Made by a program: the position numbers and the translations under genes
Assembly (NCBI GenBank): GCA_002352105.1
Contig: DEHV01000063.1
Location: 32,709-63,919, forward strand
Direction: 5' to 3'
Source: Chitinophagaceae bacterium UBA2791
GTDB taxonomy: Bacteria > Bacteroidota > Bacteroidia > Chitinophagales > Chitinophagaceae
Length of the DNA stretch: 31,211 nt
Notes under the pieces: model-generated
The model's input: the letters and a program-made list of their open reading frames with translations, nothing else
Told to the model about the DNA's origin: nothing
Databases searched by the model: none
In this document: piece after piece, positions 14,954 through 23,638 of the stretch
Numbering within the stretch: position 1 is the first letter of the stretch
How the letters are laid out: each line of letters starts with the position of its first letter

Positions 14954-17116
14954 ATGAAAAAACTGTTGGTATCTCTTGTATTGATTGTTTCCATGTTCCG
15001 CTCCTATGCGGATGAAGGCATGTGGCTTCCCCTATTGTTGGGAAAGCAGGTATATGACGATATGGTTAAACGCGGACTCAAGCTTTCTAAAGAACAACTA
15101 TACAGTATAAACAAGGCTTCTGTTAAGGACGCCGTCGTTTTATTCAGCGGATTCTGCACCGGCGAGATCGTCAGCAATGAAGGATTGATTTTTACCAACC
15201 ATCACTGTGGATACGGCGCTATTGCCGGCGCAAGCTCGGTGCAGCAGAACCTGCTGAAAAACGGTTTCTGGGCCAAAACAAAGGCCGAAGAGATACCGGC
15301 GGATGGATTGTATATCGAATTCCTGTTGCAGATCCATGATCTTACCCAACGCGTGGAGGACTCGCTTCGCGGATTGTCGGGCTCCGAAAGGGCCGCCCGC
15401 CAGCGGGAGCTGATCGCCACGCTGAATGCGGAGTTTTCGGATTCCTCGAAAAATATTTCAGCGCGGGTAAGCCCTCTTTTTAAGGGCAACCAGTTCATGG
15501 CGTTTGTTTATCAGCGTTACAATGATATCCGCCTGGCCGGCGCGCCTCCCGAGAGCGTCGGTAAATATGGCGGCGACACGGACAATTGGGAATGGCCCCG
15601 GCATACCGGCGATTTTTCTGTTTTCCGCGCCTATATGGGCAAGGATGGACAGCCAGCGGGATATTCGCCGGATAATATTCCCTTAAAGCCAAAATACTTT
15701 CTGCCGGTTTCCATCAAGGGCGTAAAGACTAACGATTATGCCATGATATACGGTTATCCGGGAAGTACCAATCGTTATGAAACCTCTTATGGCGTGAAGC
15801 AGAAGATCGATATTTTTAATCCTTCGCTGGTAGCGTTGAGAGAGATCAGGCTGAAGTATATTTTTGAGGAGATGAAAAAAGATCCCGCAGTAAAGCTGAA
15901 GCTGGCGTCCAGCGCGGCTTCGATTGCCAACTACTGGAAATTTTACGACGGCGAAAGAAAACAGCTGATCAGGCATGATGTTTACCGTAAGAAGCTGCAG
16001 GAAGAAGAGAAATTTAAAAAATGGGCGACGGGAAAACCGGAGTTTGAGCATGTTTTTACGGATCTTTCCAAGGCTTATGATGCATGGCGGCCCTACTCCA
16101 AACACCAGGTATACATCAACGAGGGTATTTTCGGTTCGCCATTGATGGCTTTTGCCGGAACGCTCCAGCAGGTGGAGAGGGCCATTGTCAAAAGCGGCGG
16201 ATCGAAGGATATTGAAGCGGCGGCGGGCGCCGCAGATAAGGCATGGTCTGCTTTTATACGATCTGAGCATGTTGTTTCCGACAAGCAGATACTGGCGGCA
16301 GTCCTGCAGCAATTCTATACGGATATAGATCAAAACCAGCATCCAATTGGATTTTATTCTTCCCTTAAAAAGGATTTCGGCGATTTGAAAGATCCGGCTA
16401 CCTATAAAAAATTTGCCGATCATGTGTTTGGATCCAGCTTTCTGCTCGACAGCATCCGCTGGAGATCCTTTGTGCGCAACCCCGATGCCAATGTATTGCA
16501 GAACGATCCGGCTTTCAGCGCGGCCAACGCTTTCCTGAAAAACTTCCAGGGTAAATACCTGCCGCTATTGCAGCAGTTCAATACAAGAAATGATGAAGCC
16601 GGCCGCCTCTACCTGAAAGGCATCCTGCAAATGGATACGGTAAAAGCAAGAAAACTATTTCCCGACGCTACCATGACCATGCGCGTTAGCTTCGGGAGCG
16701 TTAAAGGGTATGAGCCGAAGGATGCCGTGACCTACGATCATGCTACCACTATGAAAGGCGTCCTGGAAAAATACAAGGAAGGGGATTATGAGTTTGACCT
16801 GGACCCCAGGGTCAGGGAACTGGCGTTGAAAAAAGATTTTGGGCAGTATATAGATAAGCAGCGGCAGGACCTGGTCGTGAACTTTATCACCAACAATGAT
16901 ATTACCGGGGGAAACTCGGGATCGCCGGTGATAGACGCCAACGGAAACCTGATCGGCCTTGCATTTGACGGCAATTATGAAGCGTTAGGCCATAAGATCG
17001 TTTTCGACAATGCCTATAACAGGACCATCTGCGTGGACATCAGGTATGTTTTATGGTGTATCGATAAGGTAGGCGGCGCCGCTAACCTGATCCGGGAGCT
17101 GAAGATCGTTAAGTAG
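14954..17116 (+). CDS. S46-family dipeptidyl-peptidase, DPP7-like
   Basis: From the ATG at 14954 the product has 720 residues, the usual S46 length; an ATG nine codons earlier would only lengthen the signal peptide. The start MKKLLVSLVLIVSMFRSYA is a signal peptide, and mature DEGMWLP is typical of the family. The catalytic residues are visible: His in TNHHCG (about 83-84), Asp in the GDTDNWEWPRHTGDF block, and Ser655 in GGNSGSPV. Residue 673 is Gly (AFDGN). In the characterised Porphyromonas enzymes Gly here goes with DPP7-type preference for hydrophobic residues, and Arg with DPP11-type preference for Asp/Glu. The enzyme should cut dipeptides from peptides in the periplasm. Specificity is inferred from that one position. 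Confidence 0.95.
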   Translation: MKKLLVSLVLIVSMFRSYADEGMWLPLLLGKQVYDDMVKRGLKLSKEQLYSINKASVKDAVVLFSGFCTGEIVSNEGLIFTNHHCGYGAIAGASSVQQNLLKNGFWAKTKAEEIPADGLYIEFLLQIHDLTQRVEDSLRGLSGSERAARQRELIATLNAEFSDSSKNISARVSPLFKGNQFMAFVYQRYNDIRLAGAPPESVGKYGGDTDNWEWPRHTGDFSVFRAYMGKDGQPAGYSPDNIPLKPKYFLPVSIKGVKTNDYAMIYGYPGSTNRYETSYGVKQKIDIFNPSLVALREIRLKYIFEEMKKDPAVKLKLASSAASIANYWKFYDGERKQLIRHDVYRKKLQEEEKFKKWATGKPEFEHVFTDLSKAYDAWRPYSKHQVYINEGIFGSPLMAFAGTLQQVERAIVKSGGSKDIEAAAGAADKAWSAFIRSEHVVSDKQILAAVLQQFYTDIDQNQHPIGFYSSLKKDFGDLKDPATYKKFADHVFGSSFLLDSIRWRSFVRNPDANVLQNDPAFSAANAFLKNFQGKYLPLLQQFNTRNDEAGRLYLKGILQMDTVKARKLFPDATMTMRVSFGSVKGYEPKDAVTYDHATTMKGVLEKYKEGDYEFDLDPRVRELALKKDFGQYIDKQRQDLVVNFITNNDITGGNSGSPVIDANGNLIGLAFDGNYEALGHKIVFDNAYNRTICVDIRYVLWCIDKVGGAANLIRELKIVK

Positions 17117-17182
17117 GGATGAAAGCAGGCCATACTCTATTTTATCGCGCCACAGTTTCTTTGCTGAAGATCGTTAAGTAGG
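17098..17182. repeat. Duplicated 20-bp gene end after the S46 peptidase
   Basis: GCTGAAGATCGTTAAGTAGG occurs at 17098-17117, where it encodes the last codons and stop of the peptidase, and again exactly at 17163-17182 in the non-coding gap, 65 bases further on. The bases just after each copy are also similar (GATGAAAGC against AGTAAAAGC). This looks like a local duplication of the gene's tail. Confidence 0.7.
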
Positions 17183-17296
17183 AGTAAAAGCCCGTCGGCG
17201 AAAATTAAGAACGATAGCCTCATGGCGGAAAACTATTGCCAAAACGCTATATTGCCGCCTGGACGCAGCTTTCTGTAACATTAACTCATCTCTACC

Positions 17297-18790
17297 CTAG
17301 TTAATGCTATAGCTAATGTTTCCGTCCTTATCATCTTTCAGCGAGATGCCCAGCGCCTGCAGCTGGTTGCGTATCTTATCGGAGGTAGCATAGTCTTTTT
17401 TTGCCCTTGCTTCCTTTCTGAGTTCAATCAGGAGGCTCAGCACGCCGTCCAGTTTGCCCTCGTCCTTTGCGTTTTCATCGCGCAGGCCCAATATGTTTTC
17501 GATATACTCGTGAAAATATCGTTGCAGCATTTCCAGGGTGGTCGCTTTTAATGTATTGGGTGAAAGGCGCTTGTCGCGAATGGCGTTGATGATGGGGACC
17601 AGCTCAAACAGGTTGGCCAATACCTTCGCGGTGTTAAAATCATCATTCATGAATTCGTCTAGCTGGAGCAGCATTTTTACTACTTTTTCGTCCAGCTGCT
17701 GATCGAACCCTTCCGGTCCGGAAGAAGGCGACAGCTTTTTTAGCGCTTCATAAGCTTCCCATAAACGTTTAAGCCCTTTTTCAGCCGCCTGCAAGGCGTC
17801 GTTGCCAAAGTCCAGCGTGCTCCGGTAGTGGGTTTGCAGGATAAAAAAGCGGATCGTCATGGGGCTGTAGCCCTTTTCCAGCAAGGGATGTTCGCCATTG
17901 AACATTTCGGTGAGCTTGATCTGGTTGTTGTAGCTCTTTCCCATTTTCCGGCCGTTAATGGTGATCATATTATTATGGATCCAATAACGGGCGGGCATAT
18001 GCTTATTGCAGATCGTACTCTGCGCGATCTCGCTTTCGTGGTGAGGGAATTGAAGGTCCATTCCGCCCCCGTGAATATCGAATTCGGCGCCGAGGTATTT
18101 GCTGCTCATGGCCGAACATTCGATATGCCATCCCGGGAAGCCTTCTCCCCAAGGGCTGTTCCAGCGCATGATGTGCTGGGGCGGGGCCGATTTCCAGAGC
18201 GCAAAGTCCTGCTTATTCCGTTTTTCATCCTGTCCTTCCAGGCTGCGGGTGGTCTCCAGCAGATCGTCGAGATTGCGGCCGCTGAGCTTGCCATAGGGGT
18301 AATGCGCAGCGTATTTCTTCACGTCAAAATAAACAGATCCATTCACTTCGTAGGCATATCCTTCCTTAATGATCTCCCGGATCATATCTATTTGTTCAAC
18401 GATATGTCCTGTAGCGGTAGGTTCTATGCTGGGTTCGAGGGTATTGAGCTGCTGCATGGCCCAGTGGAAGAGGTTGGTGTATTTCTGTACCAGCTCCATG
18501 GGTTCCAGCTTTTCAAGTTTGGCTTTATCGGCAATCTTATCTTCCGCCTCCCTTCCTTCTTCTTCAAAATGACCGGCATCGGTAATATTGCGCACGTATC
18601 TTACCTTATAACCCAGATGCAGGAAATAACGATAGATGATGTCGAAGGTTATATAGGGCCGGGCATGGCCAAGATGGCTTTCACCGCTGACGGTCGGTCC
18701 GCATACATACATCCCCACATGGCCGGGAGTGATCGGCTCGAAGTTTTCCTTTTGCCGGGTATAGGAGTTATAAATTTTCAGTGAAGACAT
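17297..18790 (-). CDS. cysS: Cysteinyl-tRNA synthetase
   Basis: The protein has 497 residues from the ATG at 18790. The frame runs 37 codons further upstream, but MSSLKIYNSYTRQKE is the normal family start. Class I motifs are the HIGH-like HLGH at 39-42 and KMGKS at 282-286 in place of KMSKS. Zinc ligands are Cys30, Cys225, His250 and Glu254, with the same spacing as the E. coli enzyme. It charges tRNA-Cys with cysteine in the cytoplasm and should be essential. The gap to the upstream EEP gene holds a GC-rich hairpin. Confidence 0.97.
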   Translation of the reverse strand: MSSLKIYNSYTRQKENFEPITPGHVGMYVCGPTVSGESHLGHARPYITFDIIYRYFLHLGYKVRYVRNITDAGHFEEEGREAEDKIADKAKLEKLEPMELVQKYTNLFHWAMQQLNTLEPSIEPTATGHIVEQIDMIREIIKEGYAYEVNGSVYFDVKKYAAHYPYGKLSGRNLDDLLETTRSLEGQDEKRNKQDFALWKSAPPQHIMRWNSPWGEGFPGWHIECSAMSSKYLGAEFDIHGGGMDLQFPHHESEIAQSTICNKHMPARYWIHNNMITINGRKMGKSYNNQIKLTEMFNGEHPLLEKGYSPMTIRFFILQTHYRSTLDFGNDALQAAEKGLKRLWEAYEALKKLSPSSGPEGFDQQLDEKVVKMLLQLDEFMNDDFNTAKVLANLFELVPIINAIRDKRLSPNTLKATTLEMLQRYFHEYIENILGLRDENAKDEGKLDGVLSLLIELRKEARAKKDYATSDKIRNQLQALGISLKDDKDGNISYSIN

Positions 18791-18922
18791 GCGCTTTGCT
18801 TTAACAGGGCTGCAAAAATATGGAATCAATACCAGTATTAACAGATGGGCCCGCCTAATCGCAGATATTGATAAAAATTTATATAAATACCTTGCCCGCA
18901 TGAAGCGCCAATGGGATGCTTG

Positions 18923-18945
18923 GCCGGGCCAGTCCGGCTCCCGGC
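18923..18945 (-). terminator. GC-rich hairpin after the EEP hydrolase gene
   Basis: GCCGGG at 18923-18928 and CCCGGC at 18940-18945 are exact reverse complements, with two further C-G pairs possible inside across a small bulge. It lies about 75 bases after the minus-strand EEP gene and before cysS. There is no T tract, so termination is uncertain. Confidence 0.3.
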
Positions 18946-19018
18946 ATTCATTTCTTCAGGATTGGCCAGGAGGAGCATGACAGTTTGGGGTAACTATACT
19001 CCAGCGCTTGCTAATAAG

Positions 19019-20161
19019 CTATTGCACGGTATCGCGCAGCCTTATATCGGCTATTACCGGGTAATGTTCTGAATAGGGTAATGGATGACAATCATACTGT
19101 AGCGTCTCCCATTGATCATCGGTCATGATGTAATCGATGCGAAGCGTGGGGGAGATATTGGAAAAAGTGCGTCCAATACCGTAACCCGCTTCCACAAAAG
19201 CGTCTTTTCGTTTCCCTTTGACCTGAAAATAGGTATATGAATTAGGCACATCATTGAAATCGCCGCAGATGACGACGGGATAGGGGCTTTCATCCAGGTG
19301 TTTACGAACAATATCTACCTGGTCGCCCCGGAATTTATAGCCCTGTACCAGTTTTTTGATCACTGATTTAGAGGCTTCCAGCATGCTGTCCTGCGCGTTT
19401 TTGATGATTTCCAGGTTGTGATAGTCGCCTTTTTGAAAAAGTACGGACTGAAGGTGGGTGGTAAAAACCCGGATCTTCTGCCCGTTTATGTCAATATCGG
19501 CGCCTATCAGGCTCTCTGCGGCTCTTAAGTTCTTTGGGCCGGGATAGCGGACATGGATGGAATCAACGATAGGGTATTTCGAAAAGATAGCCACTCCTGT
19601 CAGAAAACTTCCCTTCCAGCCGACATAGTCATACACGATATGATGATAAGGATAGCCTAGCTTGGTGATATCGTTTTTGTTGTTGTAGTCTCTTCTTCGC
19701 GTGTTGGGCTCCAGGTATTCCTGGAAGCAGATCAGGTCGGGGTCCTGGGAGCGGATAAAATCGAGCATTTGCTTCCGGTAGATCGGCCGCGATCTGTCGT
19801 CCTTTGTCTGCTCGTCGAACCAGCTAACATTCCAGCTCATCACCCTCAACGCTCCGGACTGTTTGGCCTCGACGGTCTTTGTTGTGAAATGAAAGCCGAT
19901 CAGGGCGCGTATATTGGAATAACCCAGGATCAGGGCCGCCAGCGAAAGAAGGGCCCATTTTGAGCGAAACAGGACCCAGAGTATAAAAAAGCAAAAGACG
20001 ATCAGCAGCAGGAAGGGGAAGCTCAGTCCCAGTAAGGCGATAAACCACCATTGTTGCGGATGTAGAAATGCATTACAACAGGCCAGCAAAAAAAGTACGG
20101 TTGTGATAATGTTTGCGGTTACAAATGCCCGCTTGGTAAATTTCCGGAAAACAAGGGTCAT
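19019..20161 (-). CDS. Membrane-anchored endonuclease/exonuclease/phosphatase (EEP) family protein
   Basis: This 380-residue protein starts with three predicted membrane segments (about 13-32, 38-62 and 68-88), followed by an EEP catalytic domain on one face of the membrane. EEP motifs are in order: RVMSWNVSWFD, DLICFQEY (metal-binding Glu), FTTHLQS, VVICGDFND, RIDYIMTD and SEHYPVIADI. The superfamily includes DNases, phosphatases and sphingomyelinases, so the substrate is open. The ATG lies only 8 bases after the stop of the first rhomboid gene, so the two are co-transcribed. Confidence 0.9.
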   Translation of the reverse strand: MTLVFRKFTKRAFVTANIITTVLFLLACCNAFLHPQQWWFIALLGLSFPFLLLIVFCFFILWVLFRSKWALLSLAALILGYSNIRALIGFHFTTKTVEAKQSGALRVMSWNVSWFDEQTKDDRSRPIYRKQMLDFIRSQDPDLICFQEYLEPNTRRRDYNNKNDITKLGYPYHHIVYDYVGWKGSFLTGVAIFSKYPIVDSIHVRYPGPKNLRAAESLIGADIDINGQKIRVFTTHLQSVLFQKGDYHNLEIIKNAQDSMLEASKSVIKKLVQGYKFRGDQVDIVRKHLDESPYPVVICGDFNDVPNSYTYFQVKGKRKDAFVEAGYGIGRTFSNISPTLRIDYIMTDDQWETLQYDCHPLPYSEHYPVIADIRLRDTVQ

Positions 20162-20169
20162 GTCTAAAA

Positions 20170-21063
20170 TTACAAATGTTCCTCTTCAGATGCCCGTTTC
20201 AATATTTCTTTTTCCTCATCTGATAGAAAGCGATAGCCCTGTTGATTGATCTTATCGAGGATCTCGTCAATTCTTTTCTGGGTTACATTAGCGGTTTTTT
20301 TATAAGGCTGGGAACCCTTGCTATCGTAATGCAGTTCTTTCCGGGCTGTTTTTTTCCATTCTTTTTTATCAGGGTTGAACAGATCCGCCCACCAGTCGAA
20401 GAACCGGTTCATCCAGAGGCTCCAGTCGCGCCCCTTGCGCAGTTGCCGGACAAAAATAAAACCCATTGCGGCTCCCCCCAGGTGGGCAAGATGCCCGCCG
20501 CCGTTCTGACCGGTGATGCTGGCGAAATCGATGATCACAAAAATAACGGTAAGTATCCAGAGCGGTATGCCGCCGTTGAGCATGGGCAATATCCGGAAAT
20601 CCGGCGCGAGGGTGGTTGCGGCAATGGCGATGGCCATCACTCCCGCAGAGGCGCCTTCCAGGGTCTTGCCCTCAATTTGCGCGGCGAGTACGGGAAACAG
20701 GTTATTGACCAGGACAAAAACAAAGGCGCCGGCCAGTCCGCCGTACAGGAACAGGGGGATAAGCTTGTTATTGCCTGCAAGATCCTGGAGGATAAAGCCA
20801 AATGCCCATAGCCAAAGCAGGTTGCCCAGCAGATGGAATACGCCATCGTGCATGAACATATATGAGATAATGGTCCAGGGGCGGGTAGACAGCCTGTCCA
20901 CTTCCGCCGGTAAACGGAACCAGTTGTATATATTTTTATAGTATGCCGATTCTGCCCAGCCAGAAAGATAGTAGGTAATATAGAGGAACTTGAAAATACA
21001 AAAAACAATAGTCAGGATCGCCAGCAGCAAAAAGAGATAATTGCCATTCTGCCCCAGCGTCAT
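20170..21063 (-). CDS. Rhomboid intramembrane serine protease with C-terminal cytosolic tail
   Basis: The product has 297 residues from the ATG at 21063; a GTG ten codons upstream (21093) is possible but adds only a basic stretch. The rhomboid core of about six membrane helices has HLLGN (Asn81), EGASAGV with nucleophile Ser139, and HLAHLGG with His194, so the Ser-His dyad is intact. A hydrophilic tail of about 90 residues follows, ending in a conserved-looking helical motif (RIDEILDKINQQGYRFLSDEEK). I recall this as the small domain found at the end of many Bacteroidota rhomboids. The enzyme cleaves transmembrane segments of unknown targets. A second rhomboid gene lies just upstream. Confidence 0.93.
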   Translation of the reverse strand: MTLGQNGNYLFLLLAILTIVFCIFKFLYITYYLSGWAESAYYKNIYNWFRLPAEVDRLSTRPWTIISYMFMHDGVFHLLGNLLWLWAFGFILQDLAGNNKLIPLFLYGGLAGAFVFVLVNNLFPVLAAQIEGKTLEGASAGVMAIAIAATTLAPDFRILPMLNGGIPLWILTVIFVIIDFASITGQNGGGHLAHLGGAAMGFIFVRQLRKGRDWSLWMNRFFDWWADLFNPDKKEWKKTARKELHYDSKGSQPYKKTANVTQKRIDEILDKINQQGYRFLSDEEKEILKRASEEEHL

Positions 21064-21186
21064 CTTTTTTCTGTATCGGTCCCGTTGTAGCACAGCTTTT
21101 TTTTATGAAATTACAAAACGATTCCGAGAACCTTTTTCCGATAAGTTAAATATTAACGGAAAAACCTCATTGCCGGTTGCATTTTG

Positions 21187-21891
21187 TTAATAAAAAGTCC
21201 GCCGGTTCTTCTTATTCCAGTATAATACAAGAAGGAAGCCAACCAGCGCGCCGCCCAGGTGGGCCCAGTGCGCCACATTGTCGCCCGCCGAATTCTGTAC
21301 GCCCAGCCATAGCTCCATTGCGGCATAGATCAGCACAAACCATTTCGCCTTGATGGGAAAGAGAAAATAGACATAGAGCAGGCTGTTGGGAAACAGGTAG
21401 CCGAATGCCGCCAGGCAGCCGAAAACCGCTCCTGATGCGCCTACAGTGGCGGTGTTGACTTTAAAGGTGGGAGAATAAAGCAGCTCTTCCTGCTGGGCTG
21501 CCGGCAATTGCCTGAAGATCTCCATTACCTGCGACATCTCCATATATAAAACGCCTAAATGAAGCACGGCCGCTCCCAGTCCGCATGCCATGTAAAAGAT
21601 CAGGAAACGCTTTGATCCCCAGACGTTTTCCAGCATGCTGCCAAACATCCACAAAGCAAACATGTTGAAGAATATATGCGTGAGGCTGCCATGCATGAAC
21701 ATGTGCGTGACGAGCTGATGAGGGCGGAAGTAAACGGAATGAATATCGTGTAAGGCAAATAGGTTTTCCATTCCATAGGGACCAACATTGCCGAATATGT
21801 TTTGTGCAAAGAATACCAATGCATTAATAATGACCAGGTTTTTGATCACTGGCGGAATCGCCTCAAAATTTCTCATCCTGATATCTGCCAT
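21187..21891 (-). CDS. Rhomboid intramembrane serine protease (GlpG-like)
   Basis: A 234-residue protein with the standard six-helix rhomboid core: HMFMHGSLTHIFFNM (with Asn76), GASGAVFG with Ser153, and HWAHLGGALVG with His211. The catalytic dyad is complete. A hydrophilic insert of about 25 residues (121-146, QVMEIFRQLPAAQQEELLYS) sits before the active-site helix. It is distinct in sequence from the downstream rhomboid, which carries the longer tail. A 123-base gap separates the two, and they probably form a unit with the EEP gene. I recall rhomboid-rhomboid-EEP runs in other Bacteroidota. Confidence 0.95.
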   Translation of the reverse strand: MADIRMRNFEAIPPVIKNLVIINALVFFAQNIFGNVGPYGMENLFALHDIHSVYFRPHQLVTHMFMHGSLTHIFFNMFALWMFGSMLENVWGSKRFLIFYMACGLGAAVLHLGVLYMEMSQVMEIFRQLPAAQQEELLYSPTFKVNTATVGASGAVFGCLAAFGYLFPNSLLYVYFLFPIKAKWFVLIYAAMELWLGVQNSAGDNVAHWAHLGGALVGFLLVLYWNKKNRRTFY

Positions 21892-22156
21892 CCAATAAAT
21901 TTTTAGGCGCTAAGATCGGAATGTTTGCGGTATTGGGAGGGTATTAGGGCATAATTCCGCGCATATCCGCTTCAAATGCCCTTGTCGGAGTTCGTCGGCC
22001 TGTCCTTCTTTGAGGTTGGTTATATTCTTCTTCGCCAGAGAAAGGCTTATTTATATATTAATCTTCTGCCATGCGCGGCGTAGCGTTTCATACCAATCTA
22101 AAAAGTTAATACGACCTTCCTGGCGCCCCTTGTCAAGCCGCAACGGATTCTGGTCT
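21892..22156. other. 265-base gap between the second rhomboid gene and rlmD
   Basis: I see no gene, tRNA or clear repeat here. The middle part near 22040-22060 is AT-rich, the rest is of normal composition. For the minus strand it contains the end of the rlmD transcript and the promoter region of the rhomboid group, but no clean promoter or terminator could be picked out. Confidence 0.4.
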
Positions 22157-23575
22157 TTATAGCCCCGCTGGTTCCCGCAGCTTCAGCTGTACTACATTTT
22201 CAATATGGTGCGTGTGAGGGAACATATCCACAGGCCGGACCCTGGTTACCGCGTACCGGTCGTTCAACAGGTTGAGGTCTCTTGCCTGCGTCGCCGGATT
22301 GCAGCTTACATATACGATGGTCGGCGCCTGCATCTCCAGGATCTTTCTCACGAGCTTCTCATGCATGCCGGCGCGGGGAGGATCGGTGATGATCACGTCG
22401 GGCCGGCCATTGGCGGCAAAAAAATCGTCGGTGCAAACCTCGGTCGCATCTCCCTGGAAAAAATGAGCATGATGAATGCCATTCATCAATGCGTTTTCTT
22501 TGGCATCTTCAATGGCTTCGCCGATCATCTCCACGCCTACGATCTTAGCCGCATGGCGGCTCAGGAATATGCCGATGCTCCCGGCGCCGCAATAAAGATC
22601 GTACACGGTTTCATGTCCTGTCAAGCCCGCAAAATCGCGCGTAACCTGGTACAGCTTTTCGGCCTGCGCGGTATTGGTCTGGAAAAAAGACTTGGGGCCA
22701 ATCTTAAACCGGAACTCTTCCAGCGTTTCGATAACATATCCCTTGCCCGAATAGGCGATGGGAGAGAGATCATGCAGACTATCATTCCTTTTGCCGTTGA
22801 TCGTGTACAGCAGGGTGGAGATCTCAGGAAACGCATTCTGAATATGCGCCAGCAATCCCAGACGCTTCTCTTCCTGCTCGCGCCCGAAAACGATATTTAC
22901 CATGATCTCACCGCTGCGGCAGATGCGCAGTTGCACTGTTCTCAGGCAACCGGCGTGTTCCTTAATATCATAGAAGCTGCAATCATGATCCAACGCATAT
23001 TGTTTGATGGCCAGCCTGATGCGGTTGGTGGGCTCGGCCTGCAGATGGCATTCGCGGATATCCACCACCTTGTCAAATATGCCCCTGGCATGAAATCCCG
23101 CCACATCCTGGCTGGAGCTGATGTCTGCATTGTGCAGTTCTTCGCGCAGTAAAAACTTTTTATTGCTGAACGTGTACTCTATTTTATTCCGGTAGCGCGT
23201 TTCGGGATAAGCGCCCAATATCGGTTCAAAGGGCGGCAAGGAAAGTTTCCCAATGCGTTGCAGGTTATCAGAAGCCTGGGTCTGTTTATACTGTAGCTGT
23301 TTTGTATAAGGCAGCATCTGCCATTGGCAGCCGCCGCAGACCCCAAAATGTTCGCAGAATGGCGTTACCCTGTCGGCCGAGTATTGCCGGTAGCGCAGGG
23401 GCCGGCCTTCTGCCCAGTCCTTTTTGTTCTTGCTCAACCTGAGGTCTACCCTATCGCCGGGAACGGCTTCTTCGATAAAGATCACTTTGCCGTCGACCTT
23501 GCCAAGCGATTTCCCTTCGGCGGCATAATCCTCCACCAATACATTCTCCAGTACAATATTCTTCTTTTTTCTCAC
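22157..23575 (-). CDS. rlmD: 23S rRNA (uracil-C5)-methyltransferase, RlmD/RumA family
   Basis: The 472-residue protein starts with a TRAM RNA-binding domain (about 5-60). Four cysteines that would hold a 4Fe-4S cluster follow: Cys74, Cys80, Cys83 and Cys176. The methyltransferase domain has the SAM motif YDLYCGAGSIGIF, the ITDPPRAGMH motif and the catalytic Cys425 in YVSCNPATQARD. RlmD makes m5U at position 1939 of 23S rRNA; related enzymes (RlmC, TrmA) modify nearby or tRNA uracils, and the exact site cannot be told from sequence alone. It lies 63 bases downstream of the Fic gene on the same strand. Confidence 0.93.
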   Translation of the reverse strand: MRKKKNIVLENVLVEDYAAEGKSLGKVDGKVIFIEEAVPGDRVDLRLSKNKKDWAEGRPLRYRQYSADRVTPFCEHFGVCGGCQWQMLPYTKQLQYKQTQASDNLQRIGKLSLPPFEPILGAYPETRYRNKIEYTFSNKKFLLREELHNADISSSQDVAGFHARGIFDKVVDIRECHLQAEPTNRIRLAIKQYALDHDCSFYDIKEHAGCLRTVQLRICRSGEIMVNIVFGREQEEKRLGLLAHIQNAFPEISTLLYTINGKRNDSLHDLSPIAYSGKGYVIETLEEFRFKIGPKSFFQTNTAQAEKLYQVTRDFAGLTGHETVYDLYCGAGSIGIFLSRHAAKIVGVEMIGEAIEDAKENALMNGIHHAHFFQGDATEVCTDDFFAANGRPDVIITDPPRAGMHEKLVRKILEMQAPTIVYVSCNPATQARDLNLLNDRYAVTRVRPVDMFPHTHHIENVVQLKLREPAGL

Positions 23576-23638
23576 CCGGCAAAGATATAGAGATGGGGGA
23601 ATTATTGAATGGCGGCATGAACAGGCAGCGCGCCGGTT

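Noticed and set aside
17828..18784. Long plus-strand frame (318 codons) opposite cysS
   Set aside because: Antisense shadow of a well-supported synthetase; no recognisable domain.
18791..18901. 37-codon upstream extension of cysteinyl-tRNA synthetase
   Set aside because: The hydrophobic and basic extension is not part of the family, and MSSLKIYNS is the normal start.
22205..23152. Long plus-strand frame (315 codons) opposite rlmD
   Set aside because: Antisense shadow of RlmD, with no motif of its own.
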